Part shown: positions 23,847 to 32,301 of the stretch, in pieces
How the letters are laid out: each line of letters starts with the position of its first letter
Numbering within the stretch: position 1 is the stretch's first letter
Source: Planctomycetota bacterium
GTDB taxonomy: Bacteria; Planctomycetota; Phycisphaerae; WQYP01
Assembly (NCBI GenBank): GCA_021800165.1
Contig: JAJYZF010000029.1
Location: 1 to 44,779, forward strand
Length of the DNA stretch: 44,779 nt
Reading direction: 5' to 3'
The notes under the pieces: model-generated
Seen by the model: the letters and a program-made list of their open reading frames with translations, nothing else
Told to the model about the DNA's origin: nothing
Database searches by the model: none
Position numbers and translations under genes: made by a program

Positions 23847-24722
23847 TTGAGTATCTTGACCAAAATTTTTGTGCTGCTGCAACTGGTGTTTGCCTTGGTC
23901 CTTGCGGTGCTGGTGGTGCTCTTTGCGCATGGGCAGCAAAACTACAAGAAGCAGGTGCTGACCGATCAAAATGCGATGATCGCGTCGCAGGCGGCATTGC
24001 TTAATGAACAGACGACGGCGGGGCGGCTTGGTGCCGAGTTGGCCCAGGCCACGCGCGCCAATATCAATACACTGGGCAACTTCAATGATAAAATTCTGGC
24101 CTTGCAGGGAAAACTGGCCAGTGCCCAAAGTGAAATCGCCCAGCTAAAGGCCGACAAACAAAGTCTGGTCAACAGCACCAGTTTGCTTTCCGCGGCGAAC
24201 GGCTCGCAACAGCAGCAGCTTGCCGCCGACAGCAAGGAACTTACGAAACTGCGCCCGGTGGTGCTGCGTTACATCAATGAAAACGCCCAGCTCAACCGGC
24301 ACAACACCCAGCTTACCAATGAACGTAACGAAGCCCAAAAGCAAATACAAACGCTCCAGGAAAGCATTGTGGCCTTGAACACCCGTCTGGCACGGGCCGT
24401 GGCCATGCAGCACCAGGTGGCGGCCACGCCGTCGCAACATGCGGTGAATGCGGTGATCGGCGTGCCGACGGCGGTGGCGGTAAACGGCAAAATTCAACAA
24501 GTGCAATCGTACAACAACCGGGTTTACGTGAGCGTAAACCTGGGTTCACGTGACGGGGTATCCAAGGGTACACGGCTGACGGTTTATAAAAACGGCCACT
24601 ATGTCGCGGATGTGCTCGTGCGCAGTGTGGATCCCACGACGGCGGTGGGCGTGGTGACGCTAGCCAGTCCCAGTGCCAAGGTCATGGTGAATGATCTGGT
24701 GATGAGCGGTCCGGGTATGTAA
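23847..24722 (+). CDS. Membrane-anchored coiled-coil protein, MreC-like C-terminus
   Basis: The start is TTG 23847, seven bases after GGAGG; no ATG fits. The product has 291 residues: a transmembrane helix at about residues 7-28, a coiled coil of roughly 150 residues (Q/K/L-rich, ALQGKLASAQSEIAQLKAD and the TQLTNERNEAQKQIQTLQES region), then a beta-rich domain (VYVSVNLGSRDGVSKGTRL, VGVVTLASPSAKVMVNDLV). The end resembles the beta domain of MreC-type scaffolds. It stands upstream of mreB, so a role in envelope organisation is plausible. It is not a true MreC, which follows separately. Confidence 0.75.
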   Translation: MSILTKIFVLLQLVFALVLAVLVVLFAHGQQNYKKQVLTDQNAMIASQAALLNEQTTAGRLGAELAQATRANINTLGNFNDKILALQGKLASAQSEIAQLKADKQSLVNSTSLLSAANGSQQQQLAADSKELTKLRPVVLRYINENAQLNRHNTQLTNERNEAQKQIQTLQESIVALNTRLARAVAMQHQVAATPSQHAVNAVIGVPTAVAVNGKIQQVQSYNNRVYVSVNLGSRDGVSKGTRLTVYKNGHYVADVLVRSVDPTTAVGVVTLASPSAKVMVNDLVMSGPGM

Positions 24723-24778
24723 TCCGGCCCGGCAAAAAAGGCGGGCGAAAACTCCGGTCTTTGGCTTTGGAGAAAAAT

Positions 24779-24919
24779 ATGTCGCGAATGGATGGACCAA
24801 CACGGATTACCGTCAAGCCCCAGCCCAACGTCTATACCGCATTGGCATTTGTATCCATGGTGGGTACGTTGGCCGCACTGGTGTACGTGTTTTTGCAATA
24901 CCGGGCCTTGGTGGGCTAA
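24779..24919 (+). CDS. 46-residue single-span membrane protein
   Basis: ATG 24779 follows GGAGAAAAAT. The peptide reads MSRMDGPTRITVKPQPNVYT and then a hydrophobic stretch ending VYVFLQYRALVG. One transmembrane helix of about 22 residues is preceded by a short cytosolic segment. It lies 56 bp after the coiled-coil gene and is probably in its operon. The function is unknown; a small partner of the coiled-coil protein is a guess. Confidence 0.7.
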   Translation: MSRMDGPTRITVKPQPNVYTALAFVSMVGTLAALVYVFLQYRALVG

Positions 24920-25316
24920 AGAATCGGGCGGGGCCGGTTTTCCCGGCAACCGCGCAATTTTAATCACAACTCTTTTCCCTTAACTGATTTTGCCGCGGGT
25001 GATATCCGGCGCTCCGGAGGCATGGGCCAAACGGCTATGCGGGCCTGCGGCCATGAAGATATTGCCAAGACGCATTGGTTCTTGGTTACAATCGCGCCAA
25101 TTTTCATATTCAAGAACTAATTTGTAAATTTTTGTCATTCTGGTAGACTGCCGCAGGAGAAGACACAGAGAGGGCTGGTGGCCGACGCCTTGGAATTCCG
25201 ATAATAACGGAGGTGCCGGTGCTGGGGTGGCCAAATCCGAAAGGGTTGGGGCATGGCGGATTTGGCGGATATTGGCAACGACTTGGCCGCCAATGATTGT
25301 TCGGAGCGTTTGACGT
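24920..25316. other. Intergenic region before mreB
   Basis: About 400 bp with no supported gene. The minus-strand frame that covers part of it is the shadow of mreB. A weak promoter-like pair TTGTAA (25122-25127) and TAGACT (25144-25149), 16 bases apart, could drive mreB. Confidence 0.4.
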
Positions 25317-26369
25317 TTGTTTTTTGATTCGTTTTTAGGTTGGTTCTCGCTCGACATGGGCATTGACTTGGGTACGTGCAACACCCTGGTGTGCGTGCGC
25401 GGGCAGGGCATCGTGCTCAATGAACCGTCGGTGGTGGCGGTGCGCAAGGGCACCAGCGAGGTGCTGCTGGGCGGCACCGCGGTGGGCTTGAAGGCCAAGG
25501 AGATGCTGGGTAAAACGCCGGGCAACATGACCGCTATTCGTCCTCTTAAAGATGGTGTGATCAGCGATTTTGAGATCACCGAAGCCATGCTCACCTATTT
25601 TATTCGCCGGGTGCATGGCCGCCGGTGGCTGATCAAGCCGCGGGTGGTTATTGCCATTCCCAGCGGCATCACGGCCGTGGAAAAACAGGCGGTGGTTCAA
25701 TCGGCCCTGCAGGCCCATGCCCGCAAGGTCTATCTGGTGAAGGAACCGCTGGCCTCGGCCATCGGTGCGGGATTGCCGATTTTAGATCCCCGCGGCAGCA
25801 TGATTGTGGATGTGGGTGGGGGAACCACGGAAGTGGCGATCATCAGTCTGGGCGATATCGCGGTGTCGGAATCCATCCGGACGGCGGGGGATAATTTTGA
25901 CGAAGCCATTATCAGCCACATGAAAAAGACGTACAATTTGATGATCGGCGAACAGTTTGCCGAGAAAATCAAGATTGAAATTGGTTCCGCCAGCCCCATC
26001 AGTCCTGAAAGCACCATGGAGGTGCGGGGGCGCGACATGATCAGCGGTTTGCCGCGCAAGTGCATCATCACCAGCGAAGAAATCCGGGAGACTCTCCAGG
26101 AGCCGGTCGGTAAGATCATTGATGCTGTCACCCACACCCTGGAACGGGCGGAGCCGGAACTGGCGGCGGACCTAGTGGAGACCGGGATTATGCTGGCGGG
26201 CGGCGGCAGCTTGCTGCGTGGAATAGACAAGATGATCAATCAGGCCACCGGCCTGCCGGTTAAAGTCGCCGAGGATCCGCTTACCTGTGTGGCCCGGGGC
26301 ACCAATGTCTATCTGGAAAATCTGGAGCAGGCCAAAGATGCGATGGAAACCATTGACGACGGCGCGTAG
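25317..26369 (+). CDS. mreB: Rod-shape determining protein MreB
   Basis: The product has 350 residues from TTG 25317 (GGAG ten bases upstream). It is a bacterial actin that organises cell-wall synthesis along the cylinder. Actin-fold motifs: phosphate 1 loop MGIDLGTCNTLV, VVIAIPSGITAVEKQAV, phosphate 2 loop SMIVDVGGGTTEVAIISLG, and the adenosine motif MLAGGGSLLRGIDKMI. Length is normal. A cysteine replaces the common alanine in GIDLGTxNT. Its presence implies a rod-like or at least MreB-patterned cell. Confidence 0.96.
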   Translation: MFFDSFLGWFSLDMGIDLGTCNTLVCVRGQGIVLNEPSVVAVRKGTSEVLLGGTAVGLKAKEMLGKTPGNMTAIRPLKDGVISDFEITEAMLTYFIRRVHGRRWLIKPRVVIAIPSGITAVEKQAVVQSALQAHARKVYLVKEPLASAIGAGLPILDPRGSMIVDVGGGTTEVAIISLGDIAVSESIRTAGDNFDEAIISHMKKTYNLMIGEQFAEKIKIEIGSASPISPESTMEVRGRDMISGLPRKCIITSEEIRETLQEPVGKIIDAVTHTLERAEPELAADLVETGIMLAGGGSLLRGIDKMINQATGLPVKVAEDPLTCVARGTNVYLENLEQAKDAMETIDDGA

Positions 26370-26628
26370 CACCGGCCGGGGGCAAACCGTTGCAATCTGG
26401 CCTCCCTCGTGGGACGGCCGGCTTGGGGCGCAATGGGTGATACGGCGGCAGGGATGAGGCACTGGAACATCGTCGGCTTTGGGGTTGGCCGAAACGCACC
26501 GTGCCCCGGCCGAACCCAGGCCTGGCCAAACCAATGCCCTACCGAACCCGGATGAAAAATGGCGGAGCTTTGGTGCCGGCCGGTCTGGCGGCGGCCATTG
26601 CACGCCGCCGCGTTTTCACGGAAGGTCC

Positions 26629-27483
26629 ATGATGCGGATGACCATGCGGCGCTGGTTCTGGCTGCTTAATTTTATCATGATCATTGCGCTCATTACGGGC
26701 TTGCATCGACCGGGTGCGGTGGGCTGGGTTCGCCAGGTGGTCGGTCAATCGGTGCGCTGGGTGCTAACGCCGGTGTCCTGGACTTTTACCGGTGCCCAGA
26801 CGGCCTTTAACCGGGCGATCCATCCGCCCGCCTCCGCCAACCCGGCCTGTACCCGCATGCGGGAGCATTACCAGAACGAAATTGCGATGTTGCTGGCCCG
26901 CAGCCGCACGCTGGAGCGTCTCCTGCGGGCCTCGCGGCTCATCCATCGTGGCTTTCCCGGCATTTCCAGTCAGCAGTTGCGGGCCGCCAACATCGATGGC
27001 TTTGCCTCGGATTCCAGCGATACGTGTGTACTGGATCAGGGCTGGAGCGACGATAAACGCATCCGGCGCGGGAGTGTGGTGATGGCCCGGCTTTCCGTCG
27101 TGGGACGAATTGTGCAGGCCGGAGCGGCCACCAGTGTGGTGCGGCTGCTCACATCCCGGCGGATGGCCCCGGTAACCGCCAGCATCGTGCGGCCCAATCG
27201 TGACGGCCAAACCATGATCGCCCGATGGTGTCTTGTGCGCGGCCTGGGCCGGGGACGAATGCGGTGCATGCTGGAGGAGAAACTGGGCGCGATTCCACCG
27301 CAGCGCGGCGATCTGGTTTTGCTTAATGATAACGATTGGCCGCCGGAGGTAAGCGGTGCGGTCATCGGCGTGGTTACCGCGGTAAGCCAGTCGCGGCGCG
27401 GCAACCTGCGGTGGGATGTACACATTCGGCCCCGTGTGAACATGGAGCAAACCCGCCACGCGGTGATTGTACTGGGCCGCTAA
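26629..27483 (+). CDS. mreC: Divergent rod-shape determining protein MreC
   Basis: ATG 26629 (GGAAGG upstream) gives 284 residues. A transmembrane helix at about residues 8-25 (FWLLNFIMIIALITGL) is followed by a coil (NEIAMLLARSRTLERLLRAS) and a beta-rich part with VMARLSVVGRIVQAGAATSVVRLLTSR and RGDLVLLNDND, as in MreC. Similarity to well-known MreC is low, but position after mreB (260 bp) and architecture agree. MreC links MreB to the cell-wall enzymes in the periplasm. Its end overlaps the convergent AraC gene by four bases. Confidence 0.8.
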   Translation: MMRMTMRRWFWLLNFIMIIALITGLHRPGAVGWVRQVVGQSVRWVLTPVSWTFTGAQTAFNRAIHPPASANPACTRMREHYQNEIAMLLARSRTLERLLRASRLIHRGFPGISSQQLRAANIDGFASDSSDTCVLDQGWSDDKRIRRGSVVMARLSVVGRIVQAGAATSVVRLLTSRRMAPVTASIVRPNRDGQTMIARWCLVRGLGRGRMRCMLEEKLGAIPPQRGDLVLLNDNDWPPEVSGAVIGVVTAVSQSRRGNLRWDVHIRPRVNMEQTRHAVIVLGR

Positions 27484-28403
27484 GGCGCTACGGCCGGAAG
27501 TTGGGCTCCGGCGGGATGATTGCGGGCCTGGCGATACCGCCGGGGCGACTGCCCGGTAAGCTGGTGAAACATGCGGGAAAAAAAGGCGATTTCCTCATAG
27601 CCCAGCCGGGCCGCCACCTCGGTGATGGACCAATCCGTATGGGCCAGCAGGCGACAGGCTTCTTCAATACGTATACGGTTGCGATAAGCCACAATACCCA
27701 TACCCATACGCTGCGAGAAAACATGGGATAAATGGGTGGGGCTTAGCCCGGCCCGGCGGGCGAGCTGTTCCAGCGAAGGTTTGGCGACGGCATTTTGTTC
27801 CAGCCATACGGCGGTGTCGAAAACCGCCTTTTGGGCCCGATCCGTAATGTCCAGATTTTCCACCAGGCGAATCCGGGCGTCAAAGCGCACCACCATCGCC
27901 AGAAATTCCAGCAGCGCCCCGGTGGCCATCGGTTCCCAGCCCGCCAGACGGCAACGGGTCTCGGTCATAATTCTCTCCAGCAGGGCCAGAGAGTGCCGGC
28001 CTTCCGCCGGCGCGGCGTGCAGCACCAGCGGCGCTGATTCGCGCGGCCGGGGCAACGGCCGCGTAAACAATTGAAAAGCCCTTTCATCATGGTGCATCGT
28101 CACCGCCAACTGGTTCATCAGGCGGCGATCAATGAGACAGTTGAGCAACGTCAACTGCCGCGTGTTCTCATAGCCGTGCCATTGCCAGGGGCGAATGAGA
28201 ATGATGTCGCCGGGCCGCAGCAAACGCCGGCCCTCAACCGTCAGATGTTCCGCGGCCCCGGCTTCGATAAAAACAATTTCGTGAAACAGGTGATCGTGCG
28301 GCGGAGTGTGCGCGTGATTTTCAATACGGGCCACGCTTACGCGGCCCGCTTGCGGCTGCGCGGATTTTGCCCAACCCAGCGTTACAAGTTCAGCTTTGGC
28401 CAT
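27480..28403 (-). CDS. AraC-family transcriptional regulator
   Basis: ATG 28403 gives 307 residues; the upstream extension lacks a good site. The N-terminal part is a cupin sensor domain (HTPPHDHLFHEIVFIEAGAAE, GDIILIRPWQWHGYENT). The C-terminal 100 residues hold two helix-turn-helix units (LEQLARRAGLSPTHLSHVFS and ITEVAARLGYEEIAFFSRMF) ending QLTGQSPRRYRQ, the AraC signature. It diverges from the oxidoreductase at 28544 with 140 bp between, and probably senses a sugar and controls that gene. Confidence 0.93.
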   Translation of the reverse strand: MAKAELVTLGWAKSAQPQAGRVSVARIENHAHTPPHDHLFHEIVFIEAGAAEHLTVEGRRLLRPGDIILIRPWQWHGYENTRQLTLLNCLIDRRLMNQLAVTMHHDERAFQLFTRPLPRPRESAPLVLHAAPAEGRHSLALLERIMTETRCRLAGWEPMATGALLEFLAMVVRFDARIRLVENLDITDRAQKAVFDTAVWLEQNAVAKPSLEQLARRAGLSPTHLSHVFSQRMGMGIVAYRNRIRIEEACRLLAHTDWSITEVAARLGYEEIAFFSRMFHQLTGQSPRRYRQARNHPAGAQLPAVAP

Positions 28404-28543
28404 ACGCAAAAAAATCCAACTTCTTGACCATCTTAGTCCGCCCCGCGATGATTGGCAATAGGCTCTCTGAGGGAACATAATAGGCGCCGGGGTAGCGGCG
28501 GCGCGGCCGGACCTGATCCGGAATCAGGCATAAAGGAGTTTTC

Positions 28544-29539
28544 ATGCTCAACGTTGCGGTGGTTGGTATGGGCCACGTTGGCAATGCCCATGCCCGGTGT
28601 TATCAAAAAAATAAGCACGTCAAAATGGTGGCGGTGTGCGATATCAGTCCGGAACGGGTGAATGCCGCGGCCAAGGCCCTGGAGTGCCGGCCTTTTGGTT
28701 CCATCCGGGACATGCTCTCTTCCGGAATACCCCTTGACGCGGTAAGCATGACCACCGGCGGAAAAGAAAATGGTGGCGACCATTATCAGGCCACCGTGGA
28801 ATTGCTGACCGCGGGAATACCCGTGCTGGGTGAAAAACCCATTTCCAATGAAATAGCCCAGGCCAGGGAAATGGTTGCCCTGGGTCAGGCCAAGCATGTG
28901 CCCTACGCCATCAATCTCAATCACCGCTTTACCCCCGCCGCCCGCCAAGCCAAACTCTGGCTCGATCAGGGGCGACTGGGTGCCATCAACATCATCAAAA
29001 TGACCCTGTGGATCAACAACCCCAATGAAAGCAGTCCTTATTTTCATATCCGCGCTTTGCATCCCCATTCCATTGATGTGCTGCGCTATTTTGGCGGTGA
29101 CATCGCGCGCGTGCAGGCTTTTTTCAAAAAAGGTCCGGGACGAAATACCTGGTCGAATGTGCTGGTGAATGTGCAATTTTCCAGTGGCACCATCGGGCAT
29201 CTCACCGGCAGTTACGATGCCGGTATTGGCTACGGCCTGGAGACCTGCGAACTCATGGGGACCGACGGACGCGTGGTTATTGAAGAAGCCTGCCAGCGTC
29301 TGCGTTTTCATCACCGCCATTCCAAAGAAGCCCAGGTATTTGAAAATCTCGGTGGTATGACCAGCGCCGATGAGACCTTTCAATCGCGTATTGACGCCTG
29401 GGTTGATGATCTGCTGAAAAAAACACCCCCGGAAAAAATCGATGGTAAGGCCGAGGACGCACTCAAGGCCCAACTGGCGATCGAAGCGGCCATTGAATCT
29501 TGGGAAAAAGGGACTGTGGTAACGGTGCCGCCGGTATAA
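28544..29539 (+). CDS. Gfo/Idh/MocA-family oxidoreductase
   Basis: The product has 331 residues; AAAGGAG lies seven bases before ATG 28544. Rossmann motif VVGMGHVGNAHA, family motif GEKPISNEIAQ near residue 98, and a C-terminal substrate domain with NLNHRFTPAARQAK and HPHSIDVLRYFGGD (active-site His). It is a different subgroup from the oxidoreductase at 22156-23325. Together with the divergent AraC regulator it forms a typical sugar-responsive pair. Confidence 0.92.
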   Translation: MLNVAVVGMGHVGNAHARCYQKNKHVKMVAVCDISPERVNAAAKALECRPFGSIRDMLSSGIPLDAVSMTTGGKENGGDHYQATVELLTAGIPVLGEKPISNEIAQAREMVALGQAKHVPYAINLNHRFTPAARQAKLWLDQGRLGAINIIKMTLWINNPNESSPYFHIRALHPHSIDVLRYFGGDIARVQAFFKKGPGRNTWSNVLVNVQFSSGTIGHLTGSYDAGIGYGLETCELMGTDGRVVIEEACQRLRFHHRHSKEAQVFENLGGMTSADETFQSRIDAWVDDLLKKTPPEKIDGKAEDALKAQLAIEAAIESWEKGTVVTVPPV

Positions 29540-29586
29540 CCGGCTCAAGTGAGGCTCCGCTCCCGATAAGCCCGATCCCGTGGGCA

Positions 29587-29909
29587 GCGGATCCGCCACG
29601 GCAGTGGAATGAGTGCAAGCCAAGCCGTTCCATCCGCTTGGCCAACAAACGCCCTGGCCGGACCGCCGGGGTATCTACAGGCTTTTAGCGGCCAGTTTTT
29701 TAAGGCTTTGGGAACTGACTTGGAACCGCCGGCATGGTTGGTGCGTCTAAGTGACCAGTCAGCGCGGCCGGGATGATCAGAGCAGATGGTCCGTGGTAAA
29801 AAAAGCTGGCCACTAAGGATAAACCCATGAAAATAACGGTCCAAGTATTCGTGGCCTTGGCTGTCGCCGTGCTGCTCTCGGGCTGGATGGTGCCTGCGGC
29901 CAGAGCGAC
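29587..29909. repeat. Leader/signal-peptide repeat, copy 1
   Basis: It starts with the palindrome GCGGATCCGC and runs through 240 bp of untranslated leader and the first 28 codons of the gene at 29827. It matches 30311-30645 almost completely except for a short indel and a variable stretch just before the ribosome-binding site. The leader can form nested hairpins (ctgact 29715-29720 with agtcag 29757-29762, and aacc/ggtt inside). Confidence 0.9.
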
Positions 29910-30243
29910 GGCGACAACTCATCCGGCGTGCGGCGGGATCACTGGCAAAATAATTGGTGCGTATAACAAACAACCCATCGTCGGCGCGGTGGTCATTTAT
30001 CTCTATGCAAAGACGGCCCAAAGCCGCAATGTGCCGCCGGCACCAATGATCTTTCACACCAAAACTAAAGCCAATGGACAGTTTACCGTGAATAGGATTC
30101 CGCTGGGTACCTATAGAATCGCGGTGCGGTTTAAGATGCGTTATGGCGGTGGAGAAGGCCAGTCGCGGAGGCTGGTAAAGGTCACTGCGTCCCCGGCCTG
30201 TGTCAATGTTGGAACCATCGAGTGCGCGGTGTTTATGCAATGA
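29827..30243 (+). CDS. Small secreted protein, carboxypeptidase-regulatory-like fold (paralogue 1)
   Basis: AAGGA precedes ATG 29827; the product has 138 residues. The signal peptide (VALAVAVLLSGWMVPAARAT) is nearly identical to that of the next gene. The mature part reads CGGITGKIIGAYNKQPIVGA, KTKANGQFTVNRIPLGTYRIAV and ends VNVGTIECAVFMQ. This is the beta-sandwich pattern of CarboxypepD_reg-like domains (G-x-[VI]-x-x-x-x-x-x-P-[IV]-x-x-A, then G-x-F-x-[IV]-x-x-[IV]-P-x-G-x-Y). Such domains are structural or adhesive. Function unknown. Confidence 0.75.
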   Translation: MKITVQVFVALAVAVLLSGWMVPAARATATTHPACGGITGKIIGAYNKQPIVGAVVIYLYAKTAQSRNVPPAPMIFHTKTKANGQFTVNRIPLGTYRIAVRFKMRYGGGEGQSRRLVKVTASPACVNVGTIECAVFMQ

Positions 30244-30310
30244 GCGTCAGATGGGGTAATGAGAAAATGTGGCCCGCACCAGCGCTGGAATAAGCGATCC
30301 AGTGGTTTAG

Positions 30311-30645
30311 GCGGATCCGCCACGGCAGTGGAATGAGTGCAAGCCAAGCCGTTCCATCCGCTGGGCCAACACTTCACCAACAAACGCCCTGGCCGGACCG
30401 CCGGGGTATCTACAGGCTTTTAGCGGCCAGTTTTTTAAGGCTTTGGGAACTGACTTGGAACCGCCGGCATGGTTGGTGCGTCTAAGTGACCAGTCAGCGC
30501 GGCCGGGATGGCGCGGGTCGATGGCCCGTGGAAAAAAGGGGCGGGCGGCTAAGGATAAAGCCATGAAAATAATGGTCCAAGTATTCGTGGCCTTGGCTGT
30601 CGCTGTGCTGCTCTCGGGCTGGATGGTGCCTGTGGCCAGAGCGAC
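30311..30645. repeat. Leader/signal-peptide repeat, copy 2
   Basis: The second copy of the repeat at 29587-29909, again beginning with GCGGATCCGC and ending after the codons for the signal peptide. The mature-protein regions that follow the two copies are clearly diverged. Confidence 0.9.
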
Positions 30646-31036
30646 CAGCGCCGTGGTGATAGGGCCTCCGGCATGTGGTGTTATTACGGGTAAATTGCTG
30701 GTCCATAAGACAAAAAAAGCCTTGGCTGCGGGCGTAGGTTTGACCCTTGGGATCAATGAACGCCTCGGGGGGCGCTTGGCGAAATTATCGTTTTATGCCA
30801 TCACGGGCAAGGGTGGCATTTTTACGATTCGTAAGGTGCCACCCGGAAATTACTTTGGTATTTCCATCCGTCGGAAGGGCTTTGCCCAGTGGAGCCGAAT
30901 ACCGCCGGGCCGAACCGTGCGAGTTGTGGCCGGAAGTAAAATTCCGGTGGACATGGGCACGATCTACCTCTATGAACCGACGTTCGGGGGCCTGCGGGCC
31001 AAGAGCAGAGTTCCGCTGGTACCGACGCTGAAGTGA
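30563..31036 (+). CDS. Small secreted protein, carboxypeptidase-regulatory-like fold (paralogue 2)
   Basis: ATG 30563 (AAGGA upstream) gives 157 residues. The signal peptide matches paralogue 1 with two or three substitutions. The mature part begins ACGVITGKLLVHKTKKAL and has GKGGIFTIRKVPPGNYFGIS and VDMGTIYLYEPTF. It follows the same beta-sandwich plan as paralogue 1 but with low identity and a longer C-terminus. Both genes are probably expressed separately from their own copies of the leader. Confidence 0.75.
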   Translation: MKIMVQVFVALAVAVLLSGWMVPVARATSAVVIGPPACGVITGKLLVHKTKKALAAGVGLTLGINERLGGRLAKLSFYAITGKGGIFTIRKVPPGNYFGISIRRKGFAQWSRIPPGRTVRVVAGSKIPVDMGTIYLYEPTFGGLRAKSRVPLVPTLK

Positions 31037-31066
31037 TTCCCGGCAACATTGATCCGGAGATCGGCG

Positions 31067-31093
31067 TTGTAATAAGCGACGCAAGTGTATAAT
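31067..31093 (+). promoter_or_regulatory. Candidate promoter of the moxR operon
   Basis: A perfect TATAAT at 31088-31093 with TTGTAA 15 bases upstream (31067-31072). The predicted transcript would start near 31100, leaving a leader of about 60 nt before the GTG at 31159. Confidence 0.55.
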
Positions 31094-31158
31094 GCGTGAT
31101 TTCGTGTCGGACGATAAGTTTCGGCCGATCGATTGGCCTGTTTGCAGGAGTCCCCATC

Positions 31159-32238
31159 GTGAGTGATGCTGTTACCGAGGCAATGCCTCAAATTACCCCC
31201 GAAGAACTGGCAACGGTAAAAAAACTTCAGACCAGCTATGCCGGCTTGAAGCAGGAATTGGGAAAAGTCATTGTGGGCCAGTCGCAGGTGATGGAGGAGT
31301 TGTTGATTGTGCTGTTTTGCCGGGGACACTGCCTGTTGGTGGGCGTACCGGGTCTGGCGAAAACCTTGCTGGTATCCACCTTGTCGCAGGCCTTAAACCT
31401 GACCTTCACCCGCATCCAGTTTACGCCCGATCTGATGCCCTCCGACATCACCGGCACGGAAGTCATTGAAGAAGACAAAGCGACGGGGCAGCGCGGACTG
31501 CGTTATGTGAAGGGTCCGATTTTCGCCAATGCCCTGTTGGCGGATGAAATCAACCGCACGCCGCCGAAAACCCAGGCGGCGTTGCTCGAGGCTATGCAGG
31601 AACATCAGGTGACCGCGGGCGGAGTGCAGCGGCGGCTGCCGGAGCCATTTTTTGTGATGGCGACACAAAACCCCATTGAACAGGAAGGAACTTATCCCCT
31701 GCCGGAAGCGCAGTTGGACCGGTTTATGTTCAATGTGCTGGTGAATTATCCCACGGAGCAGGAAGAGTTTGACATTGTTCGCCTGACCACGGCGACGCGC
31801 CATGTGCAAATTCAGCAGGTGCTGGATGCGGCGGAGGTTCTGCGACTTCAGGAACTGGTGCGCAAAGTTCCGGTGGCCGATCATGTCATTCGTTACGCGT
31901 TGCGTTTGACGCGGCAAACCCGGGTAAGCCAGCCGGACGTTCCAAAATTCATCAAAGATTATGTGGCCTGGGGCGCCGGCCCGCGGGCGTCGCAATATCT
32001 GATATTGGCGGGCAAGGCGCGGGCGTTGTTGCAGGGGCGGTACCATGTGAGCACCGAGGATATTCGCAGCGTGGCCTATCCGACACTGCGCCACCGGGTT
32101 TTGACCAACTTCAATGCCGAGGCGGAAGGGATTAAGCCCGACGATATCATCCGGATGCTTATTGAACAGACCCCGCGGGATGCGGCGGCGGAGCAGACCG
32201 CGGCGGGTTTGCCGAAGGTATTTGCCCAGGCGTCATGA
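31159..32238 (+). CDS. MoxR-family AAA ATPase
   Basis: The start is GTG 31159, after GCAGGAG; the product has 359 residues. Walker A region VGVPGLAKTLLVST (degenerate P-loop GVPGLAKT typical of MoxR), Walker B-like ANALLADEINRTPPKTQAALLEAMQE, and sensor region FVMATQNPIEQEGTYPLPEAQLDRF are all present. MoxR ATPases act as chaperones with VWA proteins. Here the DUF58 and VWA-like genes follow in order, the common MoxR-DUF58-Bat layout. Confidence 0.95.
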   Translation: MSDAVTEAMPQITPEELATVKKLQTSYAGLKQELGKVIVGQSQVMEELLIVLFCRGHCLLVGVPGLAKTLLVSTLSQALNLTFTRIQFTPDLMPSDITGTEVIEEDKATGQRGLRYVKGPIFANALLADEINRTPPKTQAALLEAMQEHQVTAGGVQRRLPEPFFVMATQNPIEQEGTYPLPEAQLDRFMFNVLVNYPTEQEEFDIVRLTTATRHVQIQQVLDAAEVLRLQELVRKVPVADHVIRYALRLTRQTRVSQPDVPKFIKDYVAWGAGPRASQYLILAGKARALLQGRYHVSTEDIRSVAYPTLRHRVLTNFNAEAEGIKPDDIIRMLIEQTPRDAAAEQTAAGLPKVFAQAS

Positions 32239-32301
32239 AGCCGCCGCAGTCCATGTGCGGCAGTTGGAAACCGCTTTAAGTTTCTTAAAAAGTGAGATGG
32301 C

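Noticed and set aside
28433..29623. 396-residue minus-strand ORF opposite the second oxidoreductase
   Set aside because: The plus strand carries clear Gfo/Idh/MocA motifs; this frame is a shadow.
29587..29826. Possible cyclic-di-GMP or other known riboswitch in the duplicated leader
   Set aside because: The hairpins do not fit any riboswitch consensus that I can recall. Conservation between two copies may only reflect recent duplication.
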